A DNA stretch of 64,000 nucleotides, taken from contig QNQO01010696.1 of assembly GCA_003290165.1 (NCBI GenBank), positions 1-64,000 on the forward strand. The letters run 5' to 3'. Origin of the DNA: Berberis thunbergii. Its lineage: Eukaryota; Streptophyta; Magnoliopsida; Ranunculales; Berberidaceae. The translations under genes were made by a program, and so were the position numbers. Below, piece by piece: positions 1-11,165 of the stretch (position 1 is its first letter; each line of letters opens with the position of its first letter). Below the pieces are notes generated by a model. It did not search any database, was not told the DNA's origin, and saw nothing but the letters and a program-made list of their open reading frames with translations.

Positions 1-475
1 ACACTATGCTGGTTTCCCATTTTTCAACTCACAACAATTTTTGAGGATATTTAGTTCTCCAAGCCCACAAAACACAACCAACCAAAGATTGTTTAGTGGG
101 CAATTAGTCAGTTTGATGAACAATCTTACTTCAAAAGCAGCTTCAGACGGATCAAAATTCTCCACGGGTGCTCCCTTTAATGGGTCTGTGAACATATATG
201 GATTGGCCCAGTGCACCCAAGACTTGTCTCAGAATAATTGTTTGGGGTGCTTGCAGAACCTGATTGGGATTATTTCAAATTGTTGTAGTAGAAGCATAGG
301 TGCTGTGATTCTGTCACTGAATTGTGGAATCAGATATGAACCATATCTTTTTTTTGAAGAATCAAAGGTGGATCCTACAAGAACGAATCCCACTTCCAAC
401 AACCCACAAGGTAAAGTTCCTTTTCATCTAATTGTGATCTCATGTGATAGTAATCTCACCCATTAATGATGCGTA

Positions 476-562
476 TGGGAGATATCGACATGCATCTCGA
501 GGGGTGAACGGTTCCCCCTCCACCTCCCTCCCCTCGCTGGTTTCCTCGCCATTTAGAATTTC
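476..562. mobile_element. Half copy of fold-back Mutator-type MITE
   Basis: Only the right arm of the family is present: the inner catctcgagggg motif, a pyrimidine-rich stretch, then ctcgctggtttcctcgcc and the terminal atttagaatttctg. It matches the right half of the copy at 43692-43893. No left arm and no target duplication were found, so this is a truncated insertion just behind the exon 1 splice donor. Confidence 0.6.
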
Positions 563-648
563 TGTTTTTATTTTCACCTCATCTTTTACCAAAATCACCA
601 GTTACAAAAAATATCACATGTTTAGGTTTGGGTTTGTGTTTTCTAAAA

Positions 649-823
649 CGAAAATTCTAAGTGTGGAGGAAGTGGGCGAGGAAAACAGCGGGGAAGGAGA
701 GAGGGAGAGGGGGGGGACCGTCCATCCCTCTCGAAATGTGTGCTGTAATTTTTTTAGCGCATCCGAGGGGGATGGACGGTCCCCTCCCTCTCTGGTTTCC
801 TCGCCAGCCACGTAGAATCACTC
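649..823. mobile_element. Fold-back Mutator-type MITE with 9-bp TSD
   Basis: The two halves are near reverse complements (gtgggcgagg...gaccgtccatccctctcg against cgagggggatggacggtc...cctcgcc). The 175-bp element is bounded by an exact 9-bp direct repeat, TTTCTAAAA, at 640-648 and 824-832. A 9-bp duplication is the usual signature of the Mutator superfamily. It has no coding capacity. It lies in intron 1 of CRK-A. Confidence 0.85.
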
Positions 824-927
824 TTTCTAAAATCATTCAAACTAAATTAAAGATTCCCCTTTTCCCCTAATCCCACCATCAAAAAAAAAAAAAAAGTGCT
901 AGTCATTTAGATGATAAGATAAAAATC

Positions 928-1080
928 AGGGATGTCATTTTCGGACATGTACTCTCCTTGTGAGAGATTGCAAGTTTGAGACTCACAAATTAGGATTTTG
1001 TGAATTCTCGACTGATTATTAGGAGTACTTGCACCACTATAAACCCTATGGGGACAATTATGTAGCCTTCGAATGTGGAT
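928..1080 (+). mobile_element. SINE-like fragment
   Basis: The segment contains a tRNA box-B-like stretch (gattgcaagtttgagactc), then gattattaggagtacttgcacc and ccctatggggacaattatgtagcc. Parts recur on the minus strand at about 40860-40960 and around 46860-46940, which indicates a dispersed short repeat. A 5' box A and a target duplication were not seen, so the class is an inference. Confidence 0.4.
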
Positions 1081-1123
1081 GAAAAAAATAATAAATAAAA
1101 AGGGTCAATGAGGACAGGCCTAA

Positions 1124-1426
1124 CACTACACCAAATTGACATTTTTGTACAACTCTAAAACATATCAATTTTCAAGTGTAACAGTCCACCAAACAATATT
1201 AAATCAAAATTAAATTTAGTCAAAAAAATGAAAAATAATTTCAAAAAAAATTGATACAATAAATTAATCACCATGAATAGTATCGCGTGTAGCATTATAC
1301 TCTTCATGGTGATACAATTATTGTATCACTTTGTTTATGAAAATGTGTAAAATTGTTTGGTGGACTGTTACAGTTCAAAAGTGATATTGTTTGGGGTTGT
1401 TACAAAAATGTCAATTTTGTGTAGAG
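1124..1426. mobile_element. CACTA-like MITE with ~78-bp inverted repeats
   Basis: The left end CACTACACCAAATTGAC and the reverse complement of the right end (CTCTACACAAAATTGAC) begin inverted repeats of about 78 bp that run through a shared core (gtaacagtccaccaaacaat). A 3-bp direct repeat TAA flanks it at 1121-1123 and 1427-1429. The CACTA-type terminus and 3-bp duplication fit the CACTA superfamily; a PIF-type origin (TAA target) is the alternative. A second small hairpin (caccatgaa/ttcatggtg) lies in the centre. No coding capacity. Confidence 0.65.
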
Positions 1427-4400
1427 TAATAATTTCGACAATAACGAATTGACAAGTTAGTCACTTCGACAAGACGATAATTTTTAACAAAATCATTGCA
1501 TACAATACATGCATATCAATTACAAACCAAGTAAAAAATAATCACTAGAAAGAACTCACAAAGAAGGGTGAGAAGAATACTAGTTAAAATTTAAAAGACA
1601 ATGAAGCATAGTCATGAGGCTGCCCACGTTCCGTATTTTAAATTATTGGGGTGTTTGATTTATTGGAGGTTTTTTAGTTATAGGACTTACTCTGAGGTGT
1701 TTTTATTAAAAAAAACTACTTAAAAAATAATATAAATTAAAAATGCCTTTTTTTTTTTGGGATTATTCTAGTAAAACACAGGGTAAAAAAAAGAACACAT
1801 TCTTACCTACTTATATGAACACATCCACTTACATCTCAAGCTCATGTAATTAATGATATACAGAGGAGTCATATTTTGGTGACTAGGGGTAGCCGTGGCA
1901 AAATTTGACCAAAACCTGGATCAGACATGAAATTGACCCACTATAAAAGGGTTTGGGTTTATGGCTTAGCATGTTTCATGTCATGTCGGGTTAACCAGTC
2001 AACCCGTTTCTCTAATGAAACTGGCAGCGCGTGCATCAAACGGTTTGGTTGAGTAACATGGTTAGGAAATAGAAGAAAATTTGTTTTTAGTGGTTTATTG
2101 GTCGATAAGTTTAGATTCGGTCTTACAGTAAAATTTCTTTTTTTTCCTGTGCTAAATGCTTATAAAGTATTGGACTTGTGCAGGAAATAAGCGAAATACG
2201 AGAAATATAGTCCTTATAGTGATTTCAGTCATTGCTGCATCCGCCATCTGCATATACATTTTATGGAGGAAGATCACGAAAAAAAGAGTTGGTAATTTTT
2301 TTCTTCTAGTTTATTTGTTTATAATTCGTATCAAATTGCCAAACTATGTATTCAATGCTTTTGTGTTTGTTGAAAGAGGTATGCGTATGATTTGTATAGT
2401 TCCTGGGGTGCGAACCTAGTTCACTGTTGGAAGAGTCAATTGATTCAATTCCATATTTTTTTCTTTATTTGTTAAGGCCTTTGTGTGCATGATATGTATC
2501 CAGTTTACATGATAGCTTGCAATGATCTTTATGACGGGTTTAGGCATGCAATAATTTCCGTTTGATAGAGTTGTATTCTCTTAACTAAGTCACAATCTTC
2601 ATTGACAAGAAAAATTTCTGTATTAAATAATTATATGCACCTCTACAGTGGCTTCATGATTTTGTGAGCAATAAGTTGTTCTCAAACAACTTGATATTGA
2701 AAATTTACAGGCTATTCATTTTAATCTAATCACCTCGAGCAATGGTGAATCTGTGTGCTAAGCACAGCTATAGCTAGTATAATTTTTCTCTGTCATTAAT
2801 TAATCATTTGGATCTTCACGTTTTCATAGGCTGAAACAAGGGATTTTTATGGTTTTCTAGGTAAAATAATCAAACACACCCTAAAGAAAACTGGTTGCAT
2901 GATACTACACGCAGTGAGTCTTGTTTCAGAGAATGTGTTTGAATAAAAGGGAACTAGATGGGGATTGATTTTAGGAAGCTCTGGTTCTAAGTTGTGCCAA
3001 TTCTTTTTACAGAAAGCCAAATGTTGAAGGGATAGTTCAAGGGAAAGCCAATTTTTTACAGAAAGCCAAAATCATTCTAGTTCTAGGGAAATAAGTGTAA
3101 CTTGAAGGGATAGTAGACACCAAATTTTTTTGTTATTGTAGCACAGATTTCTTTCTTGCATTGGGATCTAATCTATGAAGCCTAATTTTACTAAGGTTCA
3201 AAGACATTCTGTACCTCTTATCCCAAATTTTGAAATCTTTAATGATCCCAAACATTATGTATTCATACATTGTCAGTTGTTTGGCATTTTAGGCCATGTT
3301 TGTGGTGGAGGCCGATAGAGTAAGAGAGGGGAAAGAGAGAGAAAAGAATATCATGCATCTATTACATAGAACTTCCAATTCAGTTACACCGCAAACTTAG
3401 GAGATTTTTCTTTTATTTATTCCTTCCATTTTATATTATTTTGTGTCGAGACTATTTATATTTTCTGAAGTTTTGGTCTATTTCAAGCAGATATGGAAGA
3501 AGATGCAATCTTAAATGAAGATGGAATCACAAACACAGAAAGCGAGATTGAAACCGCAGAATCACTTAGATTTGATCTAGCTACTCTAAGAATTGCTACA
3601 AAGGATTTTTCTGATGCATATAAACTTGGGGAAGGAGGCTTCGGTTCCGTTTACAAGGTAATAAATAAATTATTTTAGTACCTTCAGAGCTCAGATAACT
3701 CCTTCATTCATATTGTGCAGTTTAAGATTTTGGCACTTATACTATCGTGAATCCCTTTTTTTTATGAAGAGCAGAGGAAGTTTTAAGGACCTGCAAACCT
3801 TCATATTAAATGAATCAAACAAAAGAGCTTATTACAACTGCTCATAAGCAATACCGTCCGCATTCTTAAAAACTATTTTCTTTAAGTCATCAACAAATGA
3901 GCTGAACTCAATAATTAAGTTTCCTGCAGAAAGGCTTGCCAAGAGGTCAGCTGCTCTGTTTGTTTCTTTATACTAGATAAAAAACCATCTGCAAACTTGT
4001 CAACATTATGCGTTTCCTTCTCAACAATGGAATATAGCGTGCCATGGAGGTTCCATCTTTCTCTAATGATTTCTACTGCAGTCTATGAACTGACTGAGTG
4101 ATGTTTTGCTAGCTTTAATCCTGTACATAATCTGATCACTCCACAGATCCATTTGTCTATTATTGAAATGCACCATTATTTCTTATGCATTGTATTCTTA
4201 CGCATGTGTAACTTATACATTAATCTTGAAAATCTATTGTAGGGGGAGCTACCTGATGGGAGTGAGATTGCAGTAAAAAGGCCTTGCTCAAAAATCAGGG
4301 CAAGGAATAAAGAGCTGAAACTGAGGTGTTTTGGTTGCTAAACTTATGCACAGAAACTTAGTGAGGTTGTTGGGCTCTGCCTACAATGAGGAAGAAAAAT

Positions 4401-5553
4401 TGCTTATCTATGAATACCTTTCAATGGAAGCTTGGACAAAATATTGTTTGGTATGATCTATATCACAATTTTTAGAGCATTTCTTACTTTCCTCTATTAT
4501 TTTGACAACCTTAATTCAGTTAATTTCGATGATGTAGATCAGAATAACGTCAGATATTGCAGTGGGACAAACGCTACAACATTATAGTTGGAGTAGCTCG
4601 AGGATACTGTAGTCTTCATCAAGATTCTAAATCAGAATTATAACATCGTGATTAAAACCCAGCAACATTCTACTGGATGAGACTTGAATGCTAAAATCTC
4701 AGACTTTGGATTGGCAAAGCTTTTTTGTGAAGATAAGGCTCAAGAAAATACAAACAGAGTTGTGGGTACTTAGTAAGTTTGAACACCTGAACTAATCCTT
4801 TTGCATAAACCTTATTTTACGATTTAGAATACAGAATCGATTCATTTCTAAGAGATAACCGTGAGTTCAAATTCTCTGCCAATGGTATTAAATAATGAAC
4901 TACGGAAATAACAAGCCACCAATTAATCTATCATTTGTTGATTGATTGCAGTGGATATATGCCACCAGAGTACACAACACAAGGACAATATTCAACCAAA
5001 TCAGATGTCTTTAGCTTTGGAGTTATAGTATTAGAGATCATCTCTGGAGAAGAAATTCAAGGTTTGGGAATTCAATGAATCTTCTAAGCTATGTGAGTAC
5101 TAGCAGTTTTCAAGTTTTTTATGCCAATGCTATCCGTTTTTAGTATAGAACATACAGAATTTATGATTTATTGTTGAACAGGCATGGCATTACTGGAAGA
5201 AGGAAAAGCATTACAAGTCGTGGATCCATTGTTAGACAACAAATGGTCACAAACTGAAGTCATAAGATGTATACAATTAGGATTACTCTGTGTCCAACAA
5301 CATGCATCTCATAGACCCAACATGGCTGAAGTTTTTCTATTGCTCAATAGTTACAGTGTAACAAGTCGAGTTCCTTCTCGACCTGCTTATTTGTTGAGAG
5401 TGCAAGAAACCCTGAACAATCTGTGAATGAGCTTTCAGTTAGTGATATATATCCTCGTTAGGGTTAACTTGTCTTTCAACCAAACATGTATGATATGCAA
5501 TGAGTGCATATGCTTGTTTCTTCTATAAATACTTATTTTTATTACTTTATTTT

Positions 5554-5787
5554 TGAAAACTTAAAGATGAGAAAAGTATCTTTGTTTATTGATGTTGATC
5601 ATTACAAGATTATATATACATGTATAGAATAAAGTCTACATAGAAGGAGATTATTCCTAAGAGCTATACATAGGAGGAGATTATTTTGTGTCTGTAAAGG
5701 TGAGATATTTATAGAATATTTTGAATATCCAAAATATGCCCGAGATCTTCAGAATATGTTGAATATCCAATCCAATCAAATATAACA
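5554..5787 (-). repeat. Copia-1 3' LTR
   Basis: On the plus strand it begins TGAAAACTTAAAGATGAG and ends ATATAACA, so on the element's strand it reads TG...CA. It matches 32152-32478 over most of its length but lacks that copy's long TA run. It starts 92 bp after the CRK-A stop codon position, so Copia-1 inserted in the immediate 3' flank of the receptor gene. Confidence 0.85.
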
Positions 5788-6162
5788 CTCCCCCTCAAGT
5801 TGGAGCATGATATTGAGAATGTTCAACTTGCTTATTAACTTCGTTAAAAATTTTCATCCTAAAACCCTCAGTGAAGACATTGGCTAACTGAAGATATGAG
5901 GGAACAAATTTGGTAACAATTTCATCTGCTTGGATCTTTTATCTCACAACATGGCAATCAAGTTCGATATGCTTAGTAACATTCATGATAGATTAGGATT
6001 TGCCAGCATTATGGAGTGTTGCTCTGATTATCGCAGAACAGAGTAACCGTTGCACACTAACACGCAGATATTTAAACAAATATCGAGCCAAGTAAGGTTC
6101 ACCCATGTTGCCAGGCAGCCATGGACCTATACTCAGCTTCAGCAGCATGACCCTGGAGACTA
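5788..6162 (-). pseudogene. Copia-1 polypurine tract and degenerate RNase H end of pol
   Basis: The complement of 5788-5798 is the purine tract expected next to a 3' LTR. The complement of about 5960-6162 translates, with frame changes, to a Copia RNase H C-terminus: the segment corresponding to a SR-SSAEAEYR-type motif, a leucine-rich stretch and a degenerate CDNQAA-like stretch. Several stops make it non-functional. It is separated from the RT by an insertion. Confidence 0.6.
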
Positions 6163-6815
6163 TTTTTTTGTTTTTCTTGTTGTCATGAAATTAGTGAGTT
6201 CTGATGCAGGAGGATCCGAAGTCAAATGATGATGAGTTGTCAGATAGCACGTTGTTGGCACTAAGATACCTTGAATGCAGATCAGGCACAAAGATGGCAG
6301 AAATTGTGATCTTCTTCTTAATGAGGCAGTTTTGGGTGGCGTTTCGGTATTTTTGGCCATAACTCTTGGCTGATGGGTTTCAAAATCGCGCATATGACCT
6401 AATTCGGAAAGCTCTTTTTAGCGCGCATGTCATTTGTAGCTTGGTTGCATCATCTTTTCGAAGCCAAAACCACTATTTCCTCTTCCGAATCCCACAATTT
6501 TAGTAATTTTTTTTTCCTTTTTATGGTAATATTTAATTTATAGTTTAGGAAGAGATTCTGAACCCAATTTGGGGCCAGATTTTTTGGCAGATTACTTCTT
6601 TTCTTATGTATTTCATTTTAGCATGATTATTGGGATTTTTCTATTTTTTGGTAAAATTCTATTAATGTCGAATTTGAGCTATATAACCCGGCTTGTGGCT
6701 GATTTTTGAGATACATTTGATTTTGAATCATTTGAATTACAACATAGAGGTGTTTCTCTGTGTTTTTGAGTAATCTTCTTGTGTTCTTTCCCTGTGATTA
6801 TCTTGTTGCCTGCAG
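6163..6815. mobile_element. Unidentified insertion inside Copia-1 RNase H
   Basis: Copia coding similarity stops near 6163 and resumes near 6815 (complement: CLMTRISTSGY). The intervening 650 bp have no Copia similarity, no convincing ORF and no recognisable LTR pair. They may be a solo or truncated LTR of another family. The edges are set only by loss of Copia similarity. Confidence 0.4.
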
Positions 6816-8055
6816 AATAACCTGATGTAGATATTCTTGTCATAAGACAATTTGCCCAATTTGCTATCATAATAACCTTTAGTTGTAGAGAGTTGTTGGA
6901 AGAAATAGATAAACGAGCCCTGGATTGTTCTTTAAATATCTCACAACACGAAGAGCAACATCCCAATGAGTTTCCTTGGTGCGTGCATAAATTGACTTAA
7001 GATGTTCACAGATACATAATATCCGCGGTCGAGTAATTGTAAGATAAAGTAATCGTCCCACTAATCTTATATAGTGTGAAGCATCATTCAATATTCACCT
7101 TGATCATTTGTAAGCCGCAAATTTTGTTCCATGGGAAAGTCAACAGGTTTAGCTCCAAGAAGTCCAACATCATTAAGAATTTCCAGTGTGTATTTTCACT
7201 AAGATATGACAATCCTAGCTTTTGATCTTGCTACTTCCAAACCGAGAAAATACTTGAGATTACCAAAGTTTTTCATGTGAAATTGTTTGTGAAGAAAAGC
7301 TTGAGATCTTGAATAGCTTATGTCATTGTTTCCTGTGATGATCATGTCATCCCATGTAAAGTAGGACCATGGTTAAAGTTGAGCTTTTTTCTTGCACAAA
7401 AAGAGAGTGGTTTGATTGTGATTGAAAAAACCAGCCAGTTTAATGGCTTCTGAGAACTTAGAGAACCAATTTCTAGGCACTTGTTTTGAGTCCATAAAGG
7501 GACTTGTGAAGTCGACACACAAACTTCTCCCCCCATCGACAAAGTCCTGGTGGTGGCTTCATGTACACTTCTTCATGCAAATCACCATGAAGAAAAACAT
7601 TGTTGACATCCATTTGCAATAGTGGCCAATTTTGAACAACTGTTAAGGCAAGGAAACAACGAACTGTGGTTAACTTAGCAACTGGAACAAAAGTTTCGTG
7701 ATAGTCCAAGCCTTCTTTTTTAGCATATCCCTTGGCTACCAAACGTGCTTTGTACCGTTCTACTGAGCCATCTGATTTATATTTGATTCGGAAACCCCAT
7801 TGCTGCCTATGGGACAATGATTGTGAGATAATGGAACTAGGGACCATGTCTTTTGATTTCAAGGGCGGTGATCTCAGTCTGCATTGTTTCACACCACTTT
7901 GGATCACATAATGCCTGTTCATATGTTGTAGGCTCAAGAGTGCTAGAAATTGTGTTAACAAATAACTGATGAGAATGAGATAATGACTGGTAGAAAATAA
8001 AGTTTGATAATTGATATTTAGTACCTGACCGAGAAGAGGAAGACTTGCCTGCAGT
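6816..8055 (-). pseudogene. Copia-1 reverse transcriptase (3' part)
   Basis: The minus-strand translation of 7961-7473 gives the Copia RT core: an RYKARLVAKGY motif, the YHETFVPVAKLTTVR segment, then LLQMDVNNVFLHGDL (first catalytic Asp, with an Asn for the usual Ala) and ending SLYGLK. The second half (7472-6816) is in several frames with stops. The 5' part of RT is separated by the MITE at 8056-8658. The role would be cDNA synthesis; the copy is dead. Confidence 0.85.
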
Positions 8056-8658
8056 CAGTGTTCTAAAAAACGGTTTAGGCATTAGAGAAACGCCCAGATT
8101 AATGGCTAGGCTGGGTCTAGGCAGGGTCTGGGCAGTCTAGGGGTTTGGCCGAGTTTTTTTTTGTAATAAGGCTGATTGTGTTCTTATTTTATTTTTCTTT
8201 TCCCTTTTTTGGAAATAAACAATTTAATTATTTTTTATTCAATATATGTCTGAATGTAGCAAATGATGATTACTTAATGGAATTCTCAAAGGATCTACCG
8301 GTACCAATTTTAGTAATGTAGATTTTATCAAACATGACTGAGGTCATTCATGCAATTTGAAGAAAAATAAAGAGTAGATTTGGATATTTGTTCACAAATT
8401 CAACTTTATATAAAGTACCCATCATGACCAACTTCAGTCATTTGAGTTTTAATAAATTTTGTTCATGATTGTTAATTTTTCATGTTTTTAAATTTTGCAT
8501 ATGTACATTGGCATTAAATTGGATGTAATTGATAATGTATTATGCTTAACTTTTGTAAGTTATTAAATTTATAATACAAAATCTAAAACCGCCTAAGCCC
8601 CTAGGCGCTAGACACCTGCTCGCCGCCCGCCTACCGCCTAGTGTTTTTTAGAATAATG
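8056..8658. mobile_element. hAT-type MITE, copy 1, with exact 8-bp TSD
   Basis: The left terminus CAGTGTTCTAAAAAACG and the complement of the right terminus CATTATTCTAAAAAACAC form the inverted repeat. The 8-bp direct repeat CCTGCAGT flanks it at 8048-8055 and 8659-8666, the length typical of hAT elements. Both ends carry G/C-rich subterminal motifs (ggcagggtctgggcagtc; ccgcccgcctaccgcc) around a 450-bp AT-rich core without coding potential. It sits inside Copia-1 pol. A second copy is at 32703-33369. Confidence 0.92.
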
Positions 8659-8666
8659 CCTGCAGT

Positions 8667-9628
8667 TGTAGAGGAAGATGACGTACCAACTTGGCCACAA
8701 TGAAAGTCACGAAGAAGAACAGAGGGTTGTCTAGGTCGTTCGCTGCAACGAAAAATAGGAAAAGATGTGTTTAAGTGTGGAGAAGGAGAAGATAATGGCA
8801 AGGAAGATGTTGGGTTTGGTGATGATGTGAGAGATCATGAGAAGAGTGAGATGAAAGAAAATGTGTCTCGGTTGATGAGTTAGGGGTAGAGGATGAAATT
8901 GGAATATCATTGAAGTCAGGAGATATGGAAGGTAAAGAGATTGACGGTGAAGAGTTTGATGAAGTGAGAGTGGAAAAAGTAAATGTACTTTCATGGAAAA
9001 CAACATCACGGCTAGTGAAGAACTGTCGAGTGGAAGATCATAAACTCGATAGGCTTTTTTACCAGAAAGATATCCAACAAAAATGCATTGACGAGCTCTT
9101 GGTGAAAATTTGGCCAAAGGTTGCAAGTTGGTGGCAAAACAAAGACAACCGAAAGTGCGTAGGTGTGTATATGTGGGAGTTTTGACATATAAGAGCTCAT
9201 CTGGTGATTTATGGTTCAAAACTAGGGTAGGAAGTCGATTTATGAGATAAGTGGCAATAAGTGAGCTTTCACCCAAATTTTCAATGGTAAATTTGCTTGA
9301 AATCTCATAGCACGACCGACGTTGAGAAGGTGCGATGCTTTCTTTCGACAACACCCTTTTGTTGAGGTGTGTGCGGAAATGAACTTTGGAACAAAATGCC
9401 AAGAGTAGAGAGAAATGCCTTTAAAGAAGTGAATTCTAGACCATTATCACTACGTATGCTTTTAACTTGACAGTTAAATTGAGTGTTGACAAAAGTGATG
9501 AATATTTTTAACAAGCCTTATGTTTCAAATTTGAATCTCATAAGAAAAATCCACGTAAAATGGACATAGTCATCCACAATAGTTAAGAAATAGTGTGCAC
9601 CTGTGTGTGTTTCAGTTTTAGGTGAACC
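8667..9628 (-). pseudogene. Copia-1 integrase (C-terminal part)
   Basis: On the minus strand from 9628, the frame with HYFLTIVDDY (first catalytic Asp region) is followed by SIRSDNGLEF (second Asp) and PQQKGVVERKHR (catalytic Glu), then by TYLINRLPT and TFGCLCFATNL of the Copia integrase C-terminus down to about 8731. At least one stop and one frameshift occur. The N-terminal zinc-binding part lies across the Gypsy insertion at 30440-31025. Confidence 0.85.
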
Positions 9629-9662
9629 TGATGTTCACATAATTATTACATAATATACCTCC
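9629..9662 (+). repeat. Remnant of the Gypsy 5' LTR
   Basis: The first 34 bases match the start of the 3' LTR at 28909-28942 (tgatgttcacataattatta then cataatatacctcc). After that the sequence jumps directly into internal coding DNA. A deletion therefore removed about 1.5 kb of LTR, the primer-binding site and most of gag. Confidence 0.85.
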
Positions 9663-9666
9663 AACT

Positions 9667-10858
9667 TTGACAAGCTCGTCCACGACTATAGGCACATCCC
9701 CAAGTGCAAAGGAGAGCATCCCTGAGGATGAGCCCAACAAGAACATTCCAGTTCCAGTTCCTTTTCCTCAAGCGCTCGACCTACTGGAAAAAAAATCGAA
9801 AATGCATGGTGAGATTCTAGAACACTTGAAACGGGTTAAAATAAACTTACCTTTGCTGCATGTGATTAAACAGGTACCAACTTATGTGAGGGTCATCAAA
9901 GATCTATGCACCATCAAGAGGAAGCATCATGTCAAGAAAACTGCTTTCTTGACAGGACAGGTAAGTGCGGTGATTGAGCAGAAGACACCACTCAAGTACA
10001 AAGATCCAGGGTGTCCTACAGTCACCTGCCAGATTGGGACTCATGAGTTGGGCCAAGCCTTGTTGGATTTAGGAGCAAGTGAAAATACAATGCCATATTC
10101 TATTTACTTGTGACTGGTCTAGGATAGATTAAACCCACATCCGTGGTACTACAATTGGCCGATAGATCGGTTAAGAAGCCAAGAGGAATATCGAGGATGT
10201 CTTGCTGCAGATTGATAAGTTTTACTATCCCGTCGACTTTCTTATTTTAGATACTCATTCTACGGTTAATATGGAGTCTATAATTCTGATTATTTTAGGT
10301 AAACCTTTTCTTGTCACAGCTAACGCTCTTATCAATTGCAGGAACGACCTAATAAAGATGTCTTTTGGGAACATGACTCTGGAGGTCAACATATTCAATA
10401 TTAGCATGCAACCACGTGATGATGATGAGTGTCATCATACCTACATGATAGACACACTGATATCAGAGGAGGCGCTCCTGAGCGCAGGCTCTGAAACCTT
10501 AGAGTACCTCCTTTCTATTTCTGATTCTAAGGGTTCACTTTATCCTGACAATGCTTTTGATATTTCTATTGTTTCAGGGTTAAAGGATAAAGGAGGACGA
10601 CAATGGCAACCATGCTTTGAGGAGTTGCCAAAGAAAAGACAGAAACCACAACCATCCACCATGGAAACTCCGAAAGTTGACCTAGCTCCATTGCTTGAGG
10701 GACTTAAACATGCATTTCTCGGACCAGGTGATACATTTCCTGTTATTATTTCTTCCCTGCTTGATAGCTCACAAGAAGAAGAATTGATTAATATGTTACG
10801 TGAGCACAAATCTGCATTAGGTTGGACTATAGTTGACATCAAAGTATTAGCCCCTTAA
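9667..10858 (+). pseudogene. Gypsy gag end, aspartic protease and protease-RT linker
   Basis: Two open stretches (9667-10113 and 10202-10858) join across a short broken interval that still translates to protease-like sequence. The first ends with the protease active site ALLDLGAS. The next has DKFYYPVDFLILD, typical of Athila proteases, and then the acidic linker that precedes RT. The protein would process Gag-Pol and supply the N-terminus of Pol. Stops at 10111-10113 and 10856-10858 break it. Confidence 0.85.
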
Positions 10859-11165
10859 TATGTTCCCATAGGATTCACTTAGAAGAAGGAGCTAACCCCC
10901 ATAGAGACCCTCAAAGACGAATTAACCCTACTATGAAAGAAGTGGTTAAAAAGGAAGTCTTAAAATTGTTAGATGCAGGCATCATTTATCCCATCTTTGA
11001 TAGCAAGTGGGTTAGTCCAACTCAAGTAGTTCCTAAGAAATCTGGAATAACAGTGGTGACTAATGATGAGGGGGTGTTTGTTCCCACTAAGGTAGTGACA
11101 GGGTAGCGCATGTGCATTGATTATAGGAAACTTAATTTTGCCACTTGCAAAAATCACTTTCCACT
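10859..11165 (+). pseudogene. Gypsy reverse transcriptase, N-terminal fragment
   Basis: Translation with frame changes shows the Gypsy RT entry region: WVSPTQVVPKKSGIT and then MCIDYRKLNFAT followed by HFPLP. A TAG stop lies just before MCIDYRKLN. The sequence then leaves Gypsy and enters LINE-related DNA. About 35 codons, including the first catalytic Asp, are missing where RT resumes at 14217. Confidence 0.85.

Larger units (their letters stand above)
411..2183 (+). other. Intron 1 of CRK-A, filled with small mobile elements
   Basis: This interval runs from the donor GTAAAG after the DUF26 exon to the acceptor TGTGCAG before the transmembrane exon. It holds a half copy and a full copy of the fold-back Mutator-type MITE, a SINE-like fragment and a CACTA-like MITE (separate entries). 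From about 1430 to 2183 I see only AT-rich intron DNA. The following intron (2292-3490) and the kinase introns (3658-4242, 4451-4537, 4773-4951, 5093-5181) show no further recognisable feature. Confidence 0.75.
1..5461 (+). pseudogene. CRK-A: decayed cysteine-rich receptor-like kinase, 5' part outside window
   Basis: Homology-defined exons are 1-410 (second DUF26 domain, open to the left edge), 2184-2291 (membrane span), 3491-3657 (juxtamembrane and GEGGFG loop), 4243-4450 (AVK lysine region), 4538-4772 (catalytic loop), 4952-5092 (APE region, here PPEY) and 5182-5461 (C-lobe). The DUF26 part shows C-x8-C-x2-C (LAQCTQDLSQNNCLGC) and the later Cys of the domain. Splice sites and phases match the intact paralogue at 58352-63067. 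The gene is broken: small deletions frameshift exons 4, 6 and 7, the HRD segment of exon 5 is disrupted with a stop, and the last codons before 5461 lie in another frame. The family senses extracellular cues at the plasma membrane; this copy cannot encode an active kinase. A transcript with only the ectodomain cannot be excluded. Confidence 0.9.

Noticed and set aside
8910..9185. Plus-strand ORF of 91 codons
   Set aside because: Antisense shadow of the Copia-1 integrase.
10540..10842. Minus-strand ORF of 100 codons
   Set aside because: It is the shadow of the Gypsy protease-RT linker on the plus strand.
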